The position numbers were made by a program, and so were the translations under genes. Under the pieces are notes generated by a model, which was not told where the DNA came from, searched no databases, and worked only from the letters and a program-made list of their open reading frames with translations. A stretch of DNA of 64,000 bases from Ketobacter sp963922875 (GTDB lineage Bacteria > Pseudomonadota > Gammaproteobacteria > Pseudomonadales > Ketobacteraceae): positions 62,001-126,000 of the forward strand of contig CAWUJH010000001.1 in the NCBI GenBank assembly GCA_963922875.1, in the 5' to 3' direction. Below are positions 26,837 through 34,786 of the stretch, in pieces (position 1 is the stretch's first letter; every line of letters begins with the position of its first letter).

Positions 26837-27553
26837 ATGGATCTTATTGACGCACTTTATGCTCGCCGCAGTATTCGGCAATTCGCCCCCACCCCCGTTG
26901 CCGACAGTACCCTGCGGCAAGTGATTGAGCACGCGCTGCAATCACCCAGCAACTCAAACTCCCAGCCCTACCGGCTAGCGGTAGCCAATGGCGTGATCTG
27001 TAATGAAATCAGGATGGAACTAAGTCAAAAGTACACCAAAGCCAGCACCATTCGCCACCGACCTTTACCGGTGAAAGCGGCGCAGGCAGTGCTCGCCGGC
27101 ATAGTACCGGATGGTGATTACAACCCCGATATAAAGTATCCGGCGGAACTTCAACAGCGTAAGTTTATGTGTGGTATGGGTTTGTATGAAACCTTGGGTA
27201 TCGACCGCAAAGACAAGGCCGCAAGGGAGCGCCAAATGTTGCGGAATTTTGAATTTTTCGATGCCCCAGCCGCTATTTTTGTTTTTATCGACGGTACCCT
27301 GGATCGATACGCTGCCTTGGATGCTGGCATTTTCATGCAGTCCCTAATGCTTGCGGCACTGGAGCAGGGTCTCGGCACTTGCCCACAGGGCGCCTTGGCC
27401 ATTTGGGGTAGCCCGATTCGCAAACGGTTTAAAGTCGAAAAGGGCTATAAATTGTTGTGCGGCCTGTCCATTGGCTATCCAGCTGATCACAAAGTTAATG
27501 AATACGCCCCCACCAAAAGACGGGTTGACGAGGTCTGTTTAACCACCAAATAA
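26837..27553 (+). CDS. nitroreductase family protein
   Basis: A 238-residue flavin-dependent oxidoreductase. It begins with the typical LIDALYARRSIRQFAPTPV, then SPSNSNSQPYRLAVANG for FMN binding, and LEQGLGTCPQGALAIW near the C-terminus. Members reduce nitro groups, quinones or enones with NAD(P)H as cytoplasmic dimers; the true substrate is unknown. The ATG at 26837 follows GAGGC at 26821-26825, seven bases upstream. The 2-oxoacid dehydrogenase operon begins 85 bp later on the same strand and could be co-transcribed. Confidence 0.88.
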   Translation: MDLIDALYARRSIRQFAPTPVADSTLRQVIEHALQSPSNSNSQPYRLAVANGVICNEIRMELSQKYTKASTIRHRPLPVKAAQAVLAGIVPDGDYNPDIKYPAELQQRKFMCGMGLYETLGIDRKDKAARERQMLRNFEFFDAPAAIFVFIDGTLDRYAALDAGIFMQSLMLAALEQGLGTCPQGALAIWGSPIRKRFKVEKGYKLLCGLSIGYPADHKVNEYAPTKRRVDEVCLTTK

Positions 27554-27638
27554 TTGGATCAGATGCCCTTTATTTACTTGCTCCACATTAGCTTAACCGC
27601 TAGATTAATCAGCAGAAGCCAGTGGGTAAGGAAGATCC

Positions 27639-28724
27639 ATGCAGTACACGAGCACACCCTATTGCTGTCAACGTTTTTTAGACCCCGATGGACGGCTAGT
27701 ATCTCAGCTTCCGGCACATCTAAAAGAGCCAGCATGGCTCTTGAATAGCTATCGGCATATGGTGTTAATCCGCCATTTCAACCAGCGCATGGTAGATTTA
27801 CAACGTACTGGCTTTATTGGCACCTATCCCTCTTGCCTTGGAGAGGAGGCTATTGGCACCGCCATCGGTTTAACCCTGCACAAAGATGATGTATTTGCAC
27901 CCTATTACCGTGATCTGGCGGCGCAGACCTTGCGCGGCGTGAGCTTCAAACAACAAATGCAGTATTGGGGAGGTGATGAATGGGGCAATCATTTTGAGGG
28001 CACCGCCAGTGCGGATCTGCCTAACTGCGTACCCATTGCGACCCAGGTTACTCACGCTGCAGGCATTGCAAGCGCCTTTAAAATTCGTCAGGAAAAACGC
28101 TGCGCTCTTACCACCTGTGGGGATGGAGCCACCTCGCGGGGTGACTTCTACGAAGCTATAAATTTGGCGGGCGCCTGGCATTTACCACTCGTTGTGGTGG
28201 TCAATAATAATCACTGGGCTATTTCCCTCCCCCGCCACCAGCAAACGGCTGCCCCTACGCTCGCTCATAAAGCCGTAGCTGCAGGCATCGAAAGCTTTCA
28301 AGTGGATGGCAATGACATCATTGCCCTATACGATGGCATTCAATACGCTGTTAAAAAAGCTCGCGCGGGCAAAGGCGCCACCTTGATTGAAGCCATAACC
28401 TATCGCTTAGCCGATCACACCACCGCCGACGACGCCAGTCGCTATCGCCCCACCGAAGAAGTCAACACTGCCTGGAATAACGAACCTATCAAGCGTCTGC
28501 GTATTTATCTGACTCAACAAGCCTGGTGGAGTGAACAACAGGAGCAACAACTGATCCAGCAGGTGAATGAAAAAATTCAAGACGCCGTAAACCAGTTCAA
28601 AGCCACCGAGGCCCAACCTGTGGATGACTTGTTTGATTATCTTTTTGCTGATCTTCCCTTGCCTTTGGCTGCCCAAAAAAGTTTGGCTAGAGCCAAATAC
28701 AACACTCAAATGAAAGGCACTTGA
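27639..28724 (+). CDS. 2-oxoacid dehydrogenase E1 component, alpha subunit
   Basis: A 361-residue thiamine-pyrophosphate enzyme subunit. The ThDP motif is GDGATSRGDFYEAINLAG (161-178) ending in NNN (189-191), with FAPYYRDLAAQTLRGV upstream. It is closest in pattern to the E1alpha of pyruvate or branched-chain 2-oxoacid dehydrogenases of Gram-positive type (two-subunit E1) rather than E. coli AceE. It decarboxylates a 2-oxoacid and passes the acyl group to lipoyl-E2. AAGGA precedes the ATG. It is followed directly by E1beta and E2; no E3 gene is present, so a shared lipoamide dehydrogenase elsewhere is implied. Confidence 0.92.
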   Translation: MQYTSTPYCCQRFLDPDGRLVSQLPAHLKEPAWLLNSYRHMVLIRHFNQRMVDLQRTGFIGTYPSCLGEEAIGTAIGLTLHKDDVFAPYYRDLAAQTLRGVSFKQQMQYWGGDEWGNHFEGTASADLPNCVPIATQVTHAAGIASAFKIRQEKRCALTTCGDGATSRGDFYEAINLAGAWHLPLVVVVNNNHWAISLPRHQQTAAPTLAHKAVAAGIESFQVDGNDIIALYDGIQYAVKKARAGKGATLIEAITYRLADHTTADDASRYRPTEEVNTAWNNEPIKRLRIYLTQQAWWSEQQEQQLIQQVNEKIQDAVNQFKATEAQPVDDLFDYLFADLPLPLAAQKSLARAKYNTQMKGT

Positions 28725-28729
28725 TTCCT

Positions 28730-29788
28730 ATGGGTAGCCAAGAAAGGGGTAGCCAAGAAAGCCTGGGCAATGAAAATTCCGATATATCTGGCTCATCAAT
28801 GGCTCCGATAAAAGCGGTGAATTTATTGGAAGCCGTTAATCTGGCCTTACATCGGGCCATGGAGAGCGACGAAAATGTAGTGGTGCTGGGCGAAGACATA
28901 GCCACCAACGGTGGCGTATTCAGAGCCACTGCTGGGTTAAAAGAACGTTTTGGTAGACGCCGCGTGATGGATACCCCATTAGGCGAAACCATGATCGCGG
29001 GTGTTGCTGTGGGAATGGCAACCCAACAATTGCGACCGGTAGCTGAAATTCAATTTATGGGGTTTATTTATTCCACCTTGGAACACTTGATCTCGCACGC
29101 GGCCCGCATGCGTAACCGAACCCGCGGCAGGCTCAGTTGTCCGCTGGTGATACGGGCACCTTATGGAGGCGGCATCCATGCTCCAGAGCATCACTCGGAA
29201 AGCATGGAAGCATTATTCGCTCATATACCGGGCTTACGAGTGGTGATACCCTCATCACCGACCCGCGCCTATGGTTTGCTGCTCAGTGCCATTGAAGAAC
29301 CAGACCCTGTCGTTTTTTTAGAACCCAAAAGAATTTATCGATTGAGCAAACAGAACTTGCGGGACGATGGATTAGGATTACCTTTAGATACTTGTTTTAC
29401 GCTACGCCAAGGCAAAGACATTACCCTCATCAGTTGGGGTGCGATGATCCATGAAACGCTAAAGGCTGCAGACGTTTTAGCCACACAGGGCGTAAGAGCT
29501 GAAGTAATCGATGTGGCCACCCTCGCTCCCATGGATCTAGACACCATGATACTGTCTATTCAAAAAACAGGACACGGCGTCGTCATTCAGGAAGCCCCTC
29601 GACACTGCGGAGTGGCCGCTGAAATTGCCGCATCTATCACTGAGCGTGCCTTCGGCTATCTGCGTCATCCCATTCAGCGGGTCACTGGCTTCGATACACC
29701 CATGCCCTATTATCAACATGAAAACTTATATTTACCGTCCGTCACTGATATCGTGGACGCGGCTAAAAGGACTCTGGGAATGCTATGA
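28730..29788 (+). CDS. 2-oxoacid dehydrogenase E1 component, beta subunit
   Basis: A subunit of about 352 residues with a transketolase-like pyrimidine-binding domain (VVVLGEDIATNGGVFRATAG, RAPYGGGIHAPEHHSES) and a C-terminal transketolase domain. It pairs with E1alpha to form the ThDP site. Start choice is uncertain: TTG at 28721 overlaps the E1alpha stop, ATG 28730 has AAAGG about 12-16 bases upstream, and ATG 28799 (MAPIKAVNLL) is where family homology begins. The 28730 start adds a tail containing a tandem repeat (GSQERGSQES, bases 28733-28762), which may be untranslated. The stop overlaps the E2 start by ATGA. Confidence 0.9.
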   Translation: MGSQERGSQESLGNENSDISGSSMAPIKAVNLLEAVNLALHRAMESDENVVVLGEDIATNGGVFRATAGLKERFGRRRVMDTPLGETMIAGVAVGMATQQLRPVAEIQFMGFIYSTLEHLISHAARMRNRTRGRLSCPLVIRAPYGGGIHAPEHHSESMEALFAHIPGLRVVIPSSPTRAYGLLLSAIEEPDPVVFLEPKRIYRLSKQNLRDDGLGLPLDTCFTLRQGKDITLISWGAMIHETLKAADVLATQGVRAEVIDVATLAPMDLDTMILSIQKTGHGVVIQEAPRHCGVAAEIAASITERAFGYLRHPIQRVTGFDTPMPYYQHENLYLPSVTDIVDAAKRTLGML

Positions 29789-30861
29789 AGTATTTTAAAT
29801 TACCCGATCTGGGCGAAGGATTACACGAATCTGAAATAGTCGAATGGCACATTGAACCTGGAGCTATTGTCAGCACCGGACAGGTATTAGTGAGCGTAGA
29901 AACCGATAAGGCCATCGTGGACATCCCCTCACCTTGTGATGGTGCTGTAGTTAAATGCTTTGGTCAGGCAGGCGATATCATACATGTAGGCGATCCTTTA
30001 CTGGAGTTCGCCGCCGAAGATGTCGAAAGCAGCGTTTCAGTGGTGGGACGCATAGAAACAGAATCGGCTGCGATTAATCGCGAGCACTTCATAATTGGCA
30101 GCCCCTATAATCACGATATACCCCGCACCACGCCTTCCATTCGGGCCTTGGCCAAAACTCTGCAAGTAGACCTGCAACATGTCACTGGCACTGGCCATCA
30201 CGACATGATTACCAGTGATGACGTGGAATTAATGGCGAAACTTAACCGGGAATACGGGCCCGCCCAAATGTTAAAGGGCTCCCGGCGCAGCATGGCGCGC
30301 AATATGGCCTCGGCTCATGAAGAAGTGGTTAAAGTGACTATCCATGATGATGCGGATGTTGGTGCCTGGCATACCAACAACGACATTATGTTACGCTTAA
30401 TGCGAGCCATGAAAATGGCCTGTCAGGCGGAGCCTATTTTGAATGCCTGGTACGATAGCCGTCGAGATACTTTTCGAGTCATCGAACAGATTAATTTGGG
30501 GATTGCGGTGGATTCCAGTGACGGTTTATTTGTGCCCGTTATTCGCAATTTGCAGCAACTCAAGGAAGAACAGCAACGCCATGAATTGAATCGCCTGCGG
30601 GACGCTGTTATGACCCGTAGCATATTACCGCAGGAACTTACTGGCGCCACGATTACGCTGTCTAATTTTGGCAGCATCGCCGGTCGCTACGGTAACCCGA
30701 TTATCATCCCACCGACGGTGGCCATAATGGGCACAGGCCGGATGTATAACCACAAGAAAAACCTGCCACTCAGTCTAAGCTTTGATCACCGTGTAATTAC
30801 GGGTGGAGAAGCCGCTCGTTTTCTGCGGGCTGCTATGGAAGACCTTAGCTTGGAACAATAG
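29785..30861 (+). CDS. 2-oxoacid dehydrogenase E2 (dihydrolipoamide acyltransferase)
   Basis: A 358-residue E2, somewhat short for the family. A lipoyl domain covers 1-75 with the lipoylated Lys42 in VETDKAIVDIPSP, a peripheral-subunit (E3/E1)-binding domain lies at about 110-150 (PSIRALAKTLQVDLQHV), and a catalytic acyltransferase domain ends with DHRVITGG (His335). It transfers the acyl group from lipoamide to CoA. There is a single lipoyl domain and a short linker. Its stop lies 4 bp from the stop of the convergent amidase gene. Substrate (pyruvate, branched-chain acids or acetoin) is not decided by sequence reading. Confidence 0.92.
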   Translation: MKYFKLPDLGEGLHESEIVEWHIEPGAIVSTGQVLVSVETDKAIVDIPSPCDGAVVKCFGQAGDIIHVGDPLLEFAAEDVESSVSVVGRIETESAAINREHFIIGSPYNHDIPRTTPSIRALAKTLQVDLQHVTGTGHHDMITSDDVELMAKLNREYGPAQMLKGSRRSMARNMASAHEEVVKVTIHDDADVGAWHTNNDIMLRLMRAMKMACQAEPILNAWYDSRRDTFRVIEQINLGIAVDSSDGLFVPVIRNLQQLKEEQQRHELNRLRDAVMTRSILPQELTGATITLSNFGSIAGRYGNPIIIPPTVAIMGTGRMYNHKKNLPLSLSFDHRVITGGEAARFLRAAMEDLSLEQ

Positions 30862-30865
30862 CCGC

Positions 30866-32341
30866 CTACATACCGGGCGGCTTAACAAATCCACCGAAGG
30901 CCTTCTCCATCAGTTCAGCAAATTTAATCGTGGTCAAATCCTGATAAGCTCCCCCCATGATCTGAATGTTCACTGGAAGCCCATCGGCACTACGACCTAC
31001 AGGAGCGGACGATGCCGGCAGGCCCGCCATAGACGCAGGTGCAACCCACATGAAAAGATCGCTATAGGCAAGCTTGCGGCCATCCACTATCAGTTTACGG
31101 AACGGCACATCGGGTTTTTGAAGATGCTTGAAAGCCAAAGTCATAGTCACCGGCATCAGCACCACATCAAACTGATTAAACAGTGTATTAAGTTCTGCAC
31201 GCAACTTAAAGCGCCGTTCATTGACCTTAGACCAACCCACATGGGACTGACTCACCCCCGCCAGATATTCTTCAAAAGCGAAGGGCAGATTAAAACGTTC
31301 ACCCACTTTTTTAAGTAACGGTAACGCCAATACCATAGCTTGGCGTTCCATCTTTTTATGGGCGGCAGCCACAACACTACCCAACAAATTCATATAGGTG
31401 GGAAAATAACGTTCCAAACTCAACTTTTCCTGGGTTGCATCAGTAATGCTGACTCCCTGCTCCAGCAACTGCTGTTTGAAGCGGTCATAAACGGGAACCA
31501 TACGGGAATCCAACGGACACAAGGGATCATTGGTCCACCATAGCACCTTAAAGTCACTGAGCTTTTTCTGCTTGGCTTTCGGTAATTTCAAAACCCATCC
31601 AGGAGATGTGGAAGGCATAGCACCCGCCACTACTTCCATCATCAAGTTCAGATCAGCGGCACTGCGAGCCATGGGACCAACCACGGCGAGATCGGATTCG
31701 CTTAGAGTACCCGGTGGACCAGGCACATGCCCCTGCAGAGAAATGATTCCATGGGTGCTCTTGTGCCCATAAACACCGCAATAACTCGACGGAGTGCGAA
31801 TAGAACCGGCGAGGTCGCTACCCAGCTCCAACGGCGTAAAACCCGCAGCTAGGGCAGCGGCGGCTCCGCCTGAAGAGCCACCGGGGGTTAACTCAGTTGC
31901 CCAGGGATTATTGGTAGTGCCGTAGATCCTGTTGAAGGTTTGAATATCGGAAGCGAACAACGGAACATTGGTCTTGGCAAACAAAATAGCGCCAGCGTCC
32001 AACAGCCGCTGGGCGGCCACCGCATTGTGCAGGGGAACATGATTGCGAAGCCCGCCATAACCCGCAGTACAGGGCATGCCCTCCACTTCGAAAGTGTCTT
32101 TTATGGTCATGGGCAAGCCATGCAATGGCCCCCAGGATTCTCCCTTTTGCCGAGCTTGGTCTGCGGCATCGGCCCGCGCTCGAGCGGCTTCATAATTGGT
32201 GGCGACTACGGCGTTAAAGGCGCCGTTATGGGCCTCTACCCGGCCGATATACAATTCAAGCAAGGCCCGGCTGGTAATTGTTCCCGAGGCCATGGCGGCC
32301 ATCAGATCTTTTGCTGTCGAGAATGCCCAATCCAACTCCAC
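30866..32341 (-). CDS. amidase signature family hydrolase
   Basis: A 491-residue amidase-signature enzyme with the Ser-cisSer-Lys triad: Lys81 (PMTIKDTF), Ser156 (TPGGSSGGAAAA) and nucleophile Ser180 (GSDLAGSIRTPSSYCGV). Cytoplasmic, no signal peptide. It cleaves a C-N amide bond of an unknown substrate; the family includes GatA, but no gatB/gatC lies nearby, so it is not the tRNA amidotransferase. The start is GTG at 32341 with GGAG about 10 bases upstream. The START-like gene lies upstream on the same strand with a 41-bp gap, so the two may be co-transcribed. Confidence 0.9.
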   Translation of the reverse strand: MELDWAFSTAKDLMAAMASGTITSRALLELYIGRVEAHNGAFNAVVATNYEAARARADAADQARQKGESWGPLHGLPMTIKDTFEVEGMPCTAGYGGLRNHVPLHNAVAAQRLLDAGAILFAKTNVPLFASDIQTFNRIYGTTNNPWATELTPGGSSGGAAAALAAGFTPLELGSDLAGSIRTPSSYCGVYGHKSTHGIISLQGHVPGPPGTLSESDLAVVGPMARSAADLNLMMEVVAGAMPSTSPGWVLKLPKAKQKKLSDFKVLWWTNDPLCPLDSRMVPVYDRFKQQLLEQGVSITDATQEKLSLERYFPTYMNLLGSVVAAAHKKMERQAMVLALPLLKKVGERFNLPFAFEEYLAGVSQSHVGWSKVNERRFKLRAELNTLFNQFDVVLMPVTMTLAFKHLQKPDVPFRKLIVDGRKLAYSDLFMWVAPASMAGLPASSAPVGRSADGLPVNIQIMGGAYQDLTTIKFAELMEKAFGGFVKPPGM

Positions 32342-32382
32342 GTTTTCGCTCCACTAATCATGTTTAATGCAGGCAGCTTACC

Positions 32383-32973
32383 TTACTCGCTGGGGTTTTC
32401 CAATGGCCACCGCCCCCCGGCTTTTTGGGGGTAAATACCCTTCTGAATATGATGCCGAATGTTATACAACGTCTGCCAGGGGACTTCCGTCAGGAGCCTG
32501 TTCACTAGCATCGCAGGCACTTTGCCACCCGGTTCCACATGAGCTTCGTGAGACACCTCAATTTCGTTGGTATTGATCACTGGGCGCAGACGATTCACCA
32601 CCTGTAATGTCGGCACCCGAACATAACCTTGGATTTCCGGGTACTGGGGCTCGATCACCCAGGAAAATGTGTAACCGCCGGTACGCTGATCTTGTTCCCA
32701 ATTACAACGGGCATAATAATCCCGCGCTTTGGCCCCAAAGCTTTTATTCACCACATAAACTATCTGTTCCTGGGGGCCTATGTGCTCCACAATCTCTGTT
32801 TTCACCGTGGTGTGAAAGACCTTGGGGTAGTAATCAATATCTAGAAACAGGGCTTTATAGAGTTCAATATCCCCTTTCACTACCATTATGCCTCGGTAGC
32901 AATCAATCGCCGAGGTGGTATGGGGTCTGGTGAAGGTGTCTATTCCGGCTTTGGAGAGTTTTTTCTTCCACAT
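32383..32973 (-). CDS. START/SRPBCC-like protein
   Basis: Taken here as 196 residues from the ATG at 32973; the open frame continues upstream to GTG 33069 or ATG 33036, but that part overlaps the leader of the divergent yeeN-like gene and shows no clear RBS or signal peptide. The pattern of alternating strand and helix, with KALFLDIDYYPKVFHTTVKTEIVEHIG and a C-terminal helix KVPAMLVNRLLTEVPWQTLYNIRHH, is like bacterial START-domain proteins, which bind lipids or hydrophobic ligands in a helix-grip pocket. Ligand unknown. It sits just upstream of the amidase on the same strand. Confidence 0.7.
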   Translation of the reverse strand: MWKKKLSKAGIDTFTRPHTTSAIDCYRGIMVVKGDIELYKALFLDIDYYPKVFHTTVKTEIVEHIGPQEQIVYVVNKSFGAKARDYYARCNWEQDQRTGGYTFSWVIEPQYPEIQGYVRVPTLQVVNRLRPVINTNEIEVSHEAHVEPGGKVPAMLVNRLLTEVPWQTLYNIRHHIQKGIYPQKAGGRWPLENPSE

Positions 32974-33094
32974 AACATTCGATCCGCCACTACATCCTTT
33001 TTTATGGGGGCCACAACATAGAGACAATAATCTCATAAGTCGATACAATTTTACCCCTAACATTGGCACATTCGTTTATAAAAGAAGAAATTTC

Positions 33095-33814
33095 ATGGGT
33101 CGAGCATATCAAAACCGTAAGGTCTCAATGGCCAAAACGGCAGCAGCAAAAACCAAAGTGTATTCCAAATACGGTCGCGAGATTTATGTGGCGGCCAAAA
33201 ACGGCGGCGGCGATCCCAGCGCCAACCTGGCACTGCGAAACCTAATTGACAGAGCAAAGAAAGACCAAGTGCCAAGCCATGTCATCGACAAAGCTATTGA
33301 TAAAGCAAAAGGCGGTACTGGAGAAGACTTTCATCCAGCACTCTATGAGGGCATTGGTCCCGGCGGCTGTATGGTTTTAATCAGTGCCTTGACGGACAAC
33401 GGTAACCGCACCTTTGGTGAGATTCGTGGCGTATTCACGAAATGTAAAGCCAAAATAGGTACCCAGGGTTCGGTGTCCCATATGTTTGATCACCGCGCCA
33501 TGTTTGTGTTCGCGGGGGAAGATGAAGAGCCCGCACTGGAAGCACTGCTCAACGAGGATGTGGATGTGAGCGACATAGAACAGGAAGACGGCATGATTAC
33601 TGTGCTAGTGCCGCCAACAGAATTTTTCAAAACCAAAACCGCCCTCTCGAGTATTGATCCCGATCTTGAATTCGAAGTAGAGGAAATTCTTTACCTGCCA
33701 CAGACCTCTCACCCGATCAGTGGCGATGACGTGGCGCAATTTGAGCGTTTTGCGAATATGCTCAATGAATTAGAAGATGTCCAAGAAATCTACCACAACG
33801 GCGAATTCGAGTAA
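33095..33814 (+). CDS. yeeN: YebC/PmpR family protein, YeeN-type
   Basis: A 239-residue protein from the ATG at 33095 (MGRAYQNRKVSMAKTAAAKTKVYSKYGREIY), preceded by AGAAG. The start fits E. coli YeeN, which begins MGRKW; the upstream open frame from 32915 is not homologous. The three-domain YebC fold is recognisable (VIDKAIDKAKGG, YEGIGPGGCMVLISALTDNGNRT, GSVSHMFDHRA). YebC proteins act as transcription regulators and, as shown more recently for some members, relieve ribosome stalling at polyproline. The YeeN branch is less studied. It is monocistronic in this window. Confidence 0.92.
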   Translation: MGRAYQNRKVSMAKTAAAKTKVYSKYGREIYVAAKNGGGDPSANLALRNLIDRAKKDQVPSHVIDKAIDKAKGGTGEDFHPALYEGIGPGGCMVLISALTDNGNRTFGEIRGVFTKCKAKIGTQGSVSHMFDHRAMFVFAGEDEEPALEALLNEDVDVSDIEQEDGMITVLVPPTEFFKTKTALSSIDPDLEFEVEEILYLPQTSHPISGDDVAQFERFANMLNELEDVQEIYHNGEFE

Positions 33815-33876
33815 TTGCAAAGCCTAGTGGTAAACAAGCCAGCGCGCGAATCTTCTTCTGAAACCAAGGGATTGAG

Positions 33877-34644
33877 TCAGGAATTATTTATCTGGCGGGA
33901 GATAAGCGCCTTGGGCAACCAAAAACCTAATACCTGTATAGGCTTGGTAGAACTGGAATGGGTTACCCATAGCGCAATGGCATAACGCTCGCTTTTTGAC
34001 AGCTTGGCCGCAGGTAATTCAATAGACCATAGGTGTGGTCTATTATCCAGATCAAGTGACTGGTGCCAAAGTACAACGAAGTCCTCTACTAGTTTTTTGC
34101 GGGCATTTTCACCGCTGGCAACAGCGGTGGATTGATTGAAGCCCTCCAATACAACGTGTAAGCGAAGGTTTTGCAGGCTTTCCTGATGATCAAATTCGAC
34201 GGTGAGTTTCTTGTGGTTTAGGGTCGCTATTAGTTGACCCAATTTGGGTGACGATGCGGGAAGCTCATGCCGACCAAACCAGCCGCGCCATTCTTTTCCA
34301 TCGACAATGAATCCCGGCGTGTAAACCGATGCAATGGCACCTTCCTTTTGATACCGACGCTGTCTTTGTCCAAAATCTGGTTGCGCGTAGGGATCTTTCC
34401 AACCAATCGAATCCCAATAGTCGACGTGAAAGGCAACCGGCACCCAGTGTTGCCATAGATCATCGCGACTTTTAAAACCACTCAACCACTTGTCTGCAGG
34501 AGGGCAGCTGCTACAACCTTGAGAGGTATACAACTCAATCAATTGGGCCGAGTGAGTGCCAGAGCTAAAAGTTAGAGCCTCGGCCGCTATGGTATTTTGG
34601 CAGCAAACAAATAGCAGTATCACTAACGATTGTTTTGTCCACAT
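33877..34644 (-). CDS. DUF1223 secreted thioredoxin-like protein
   Basis: About 255 residues from ATG 34644, which gives a good signal peptide (WTKQSLVILLFVCCQNTIAAEA) with likely cleavage after AIAA/AEA. An in-frame start 16 codons upstream would spoil the signal. DUF1223 hallmark: LIELYTSQGCSSCPPADKWL, with the CxxC pair Cys44 and Cys47 in a thioredoxin-like fold. It is expected to be periplasmic and redox-active, but the substrate is not known for the family. It stands alone, followed by a divergent region before the M19-like lipoprotein stop. Confidence 0.88.
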   Translation of the reverse strand: MWTKQSLVILLFVCCQNTIAAEALTFSSGTHSAQLIELYTSQGCSSCPPADKWLSGFKSRDDLWQHWVPVAFHVDYWDSIGWKDPYAQPDFGQRQRRYQKEGAIASVYTPGFIVDGKEWRGWFGRHELPASSPKLGQLIATLNHKKLTVEFDHQESLQNLRLHVVLEGFNQSTAVASGENARKKLVEDFVVLWHQSLDLDNRPHLWSIELPAAKLSKSERYAIALWVTHSSSTKPIQVLGFWLPKALISRQINNS

Positions 34645-34786
34645 GATGTCATCTCTTAATTTCCATCGAACTCTGAATATAGAGTCGGGCAATCTTCAAG
34701 TGTTACTCATGCTGGCATATTTTCTTTGTACCGCTAATGTGACACGGTGTTTATAGGGTAACACTCGGCATAGGGACTGAGAAAAA

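Noticed and set aside
27554..27748. 64-codon frame between nitroreductase and E1alpha
   Set aside because: It overlaps E1alpha in another frame and lacks an RBS or recognisable sequence.
32915..33094. 60-codon N-terminal extension of the YeeN-type gene
   Set aside because: The extension overlaps the divergent START-like gene and has no homology pattern, whereas MGRAYQNRKVSMAK at 33095 matches the family start and has an RBS.
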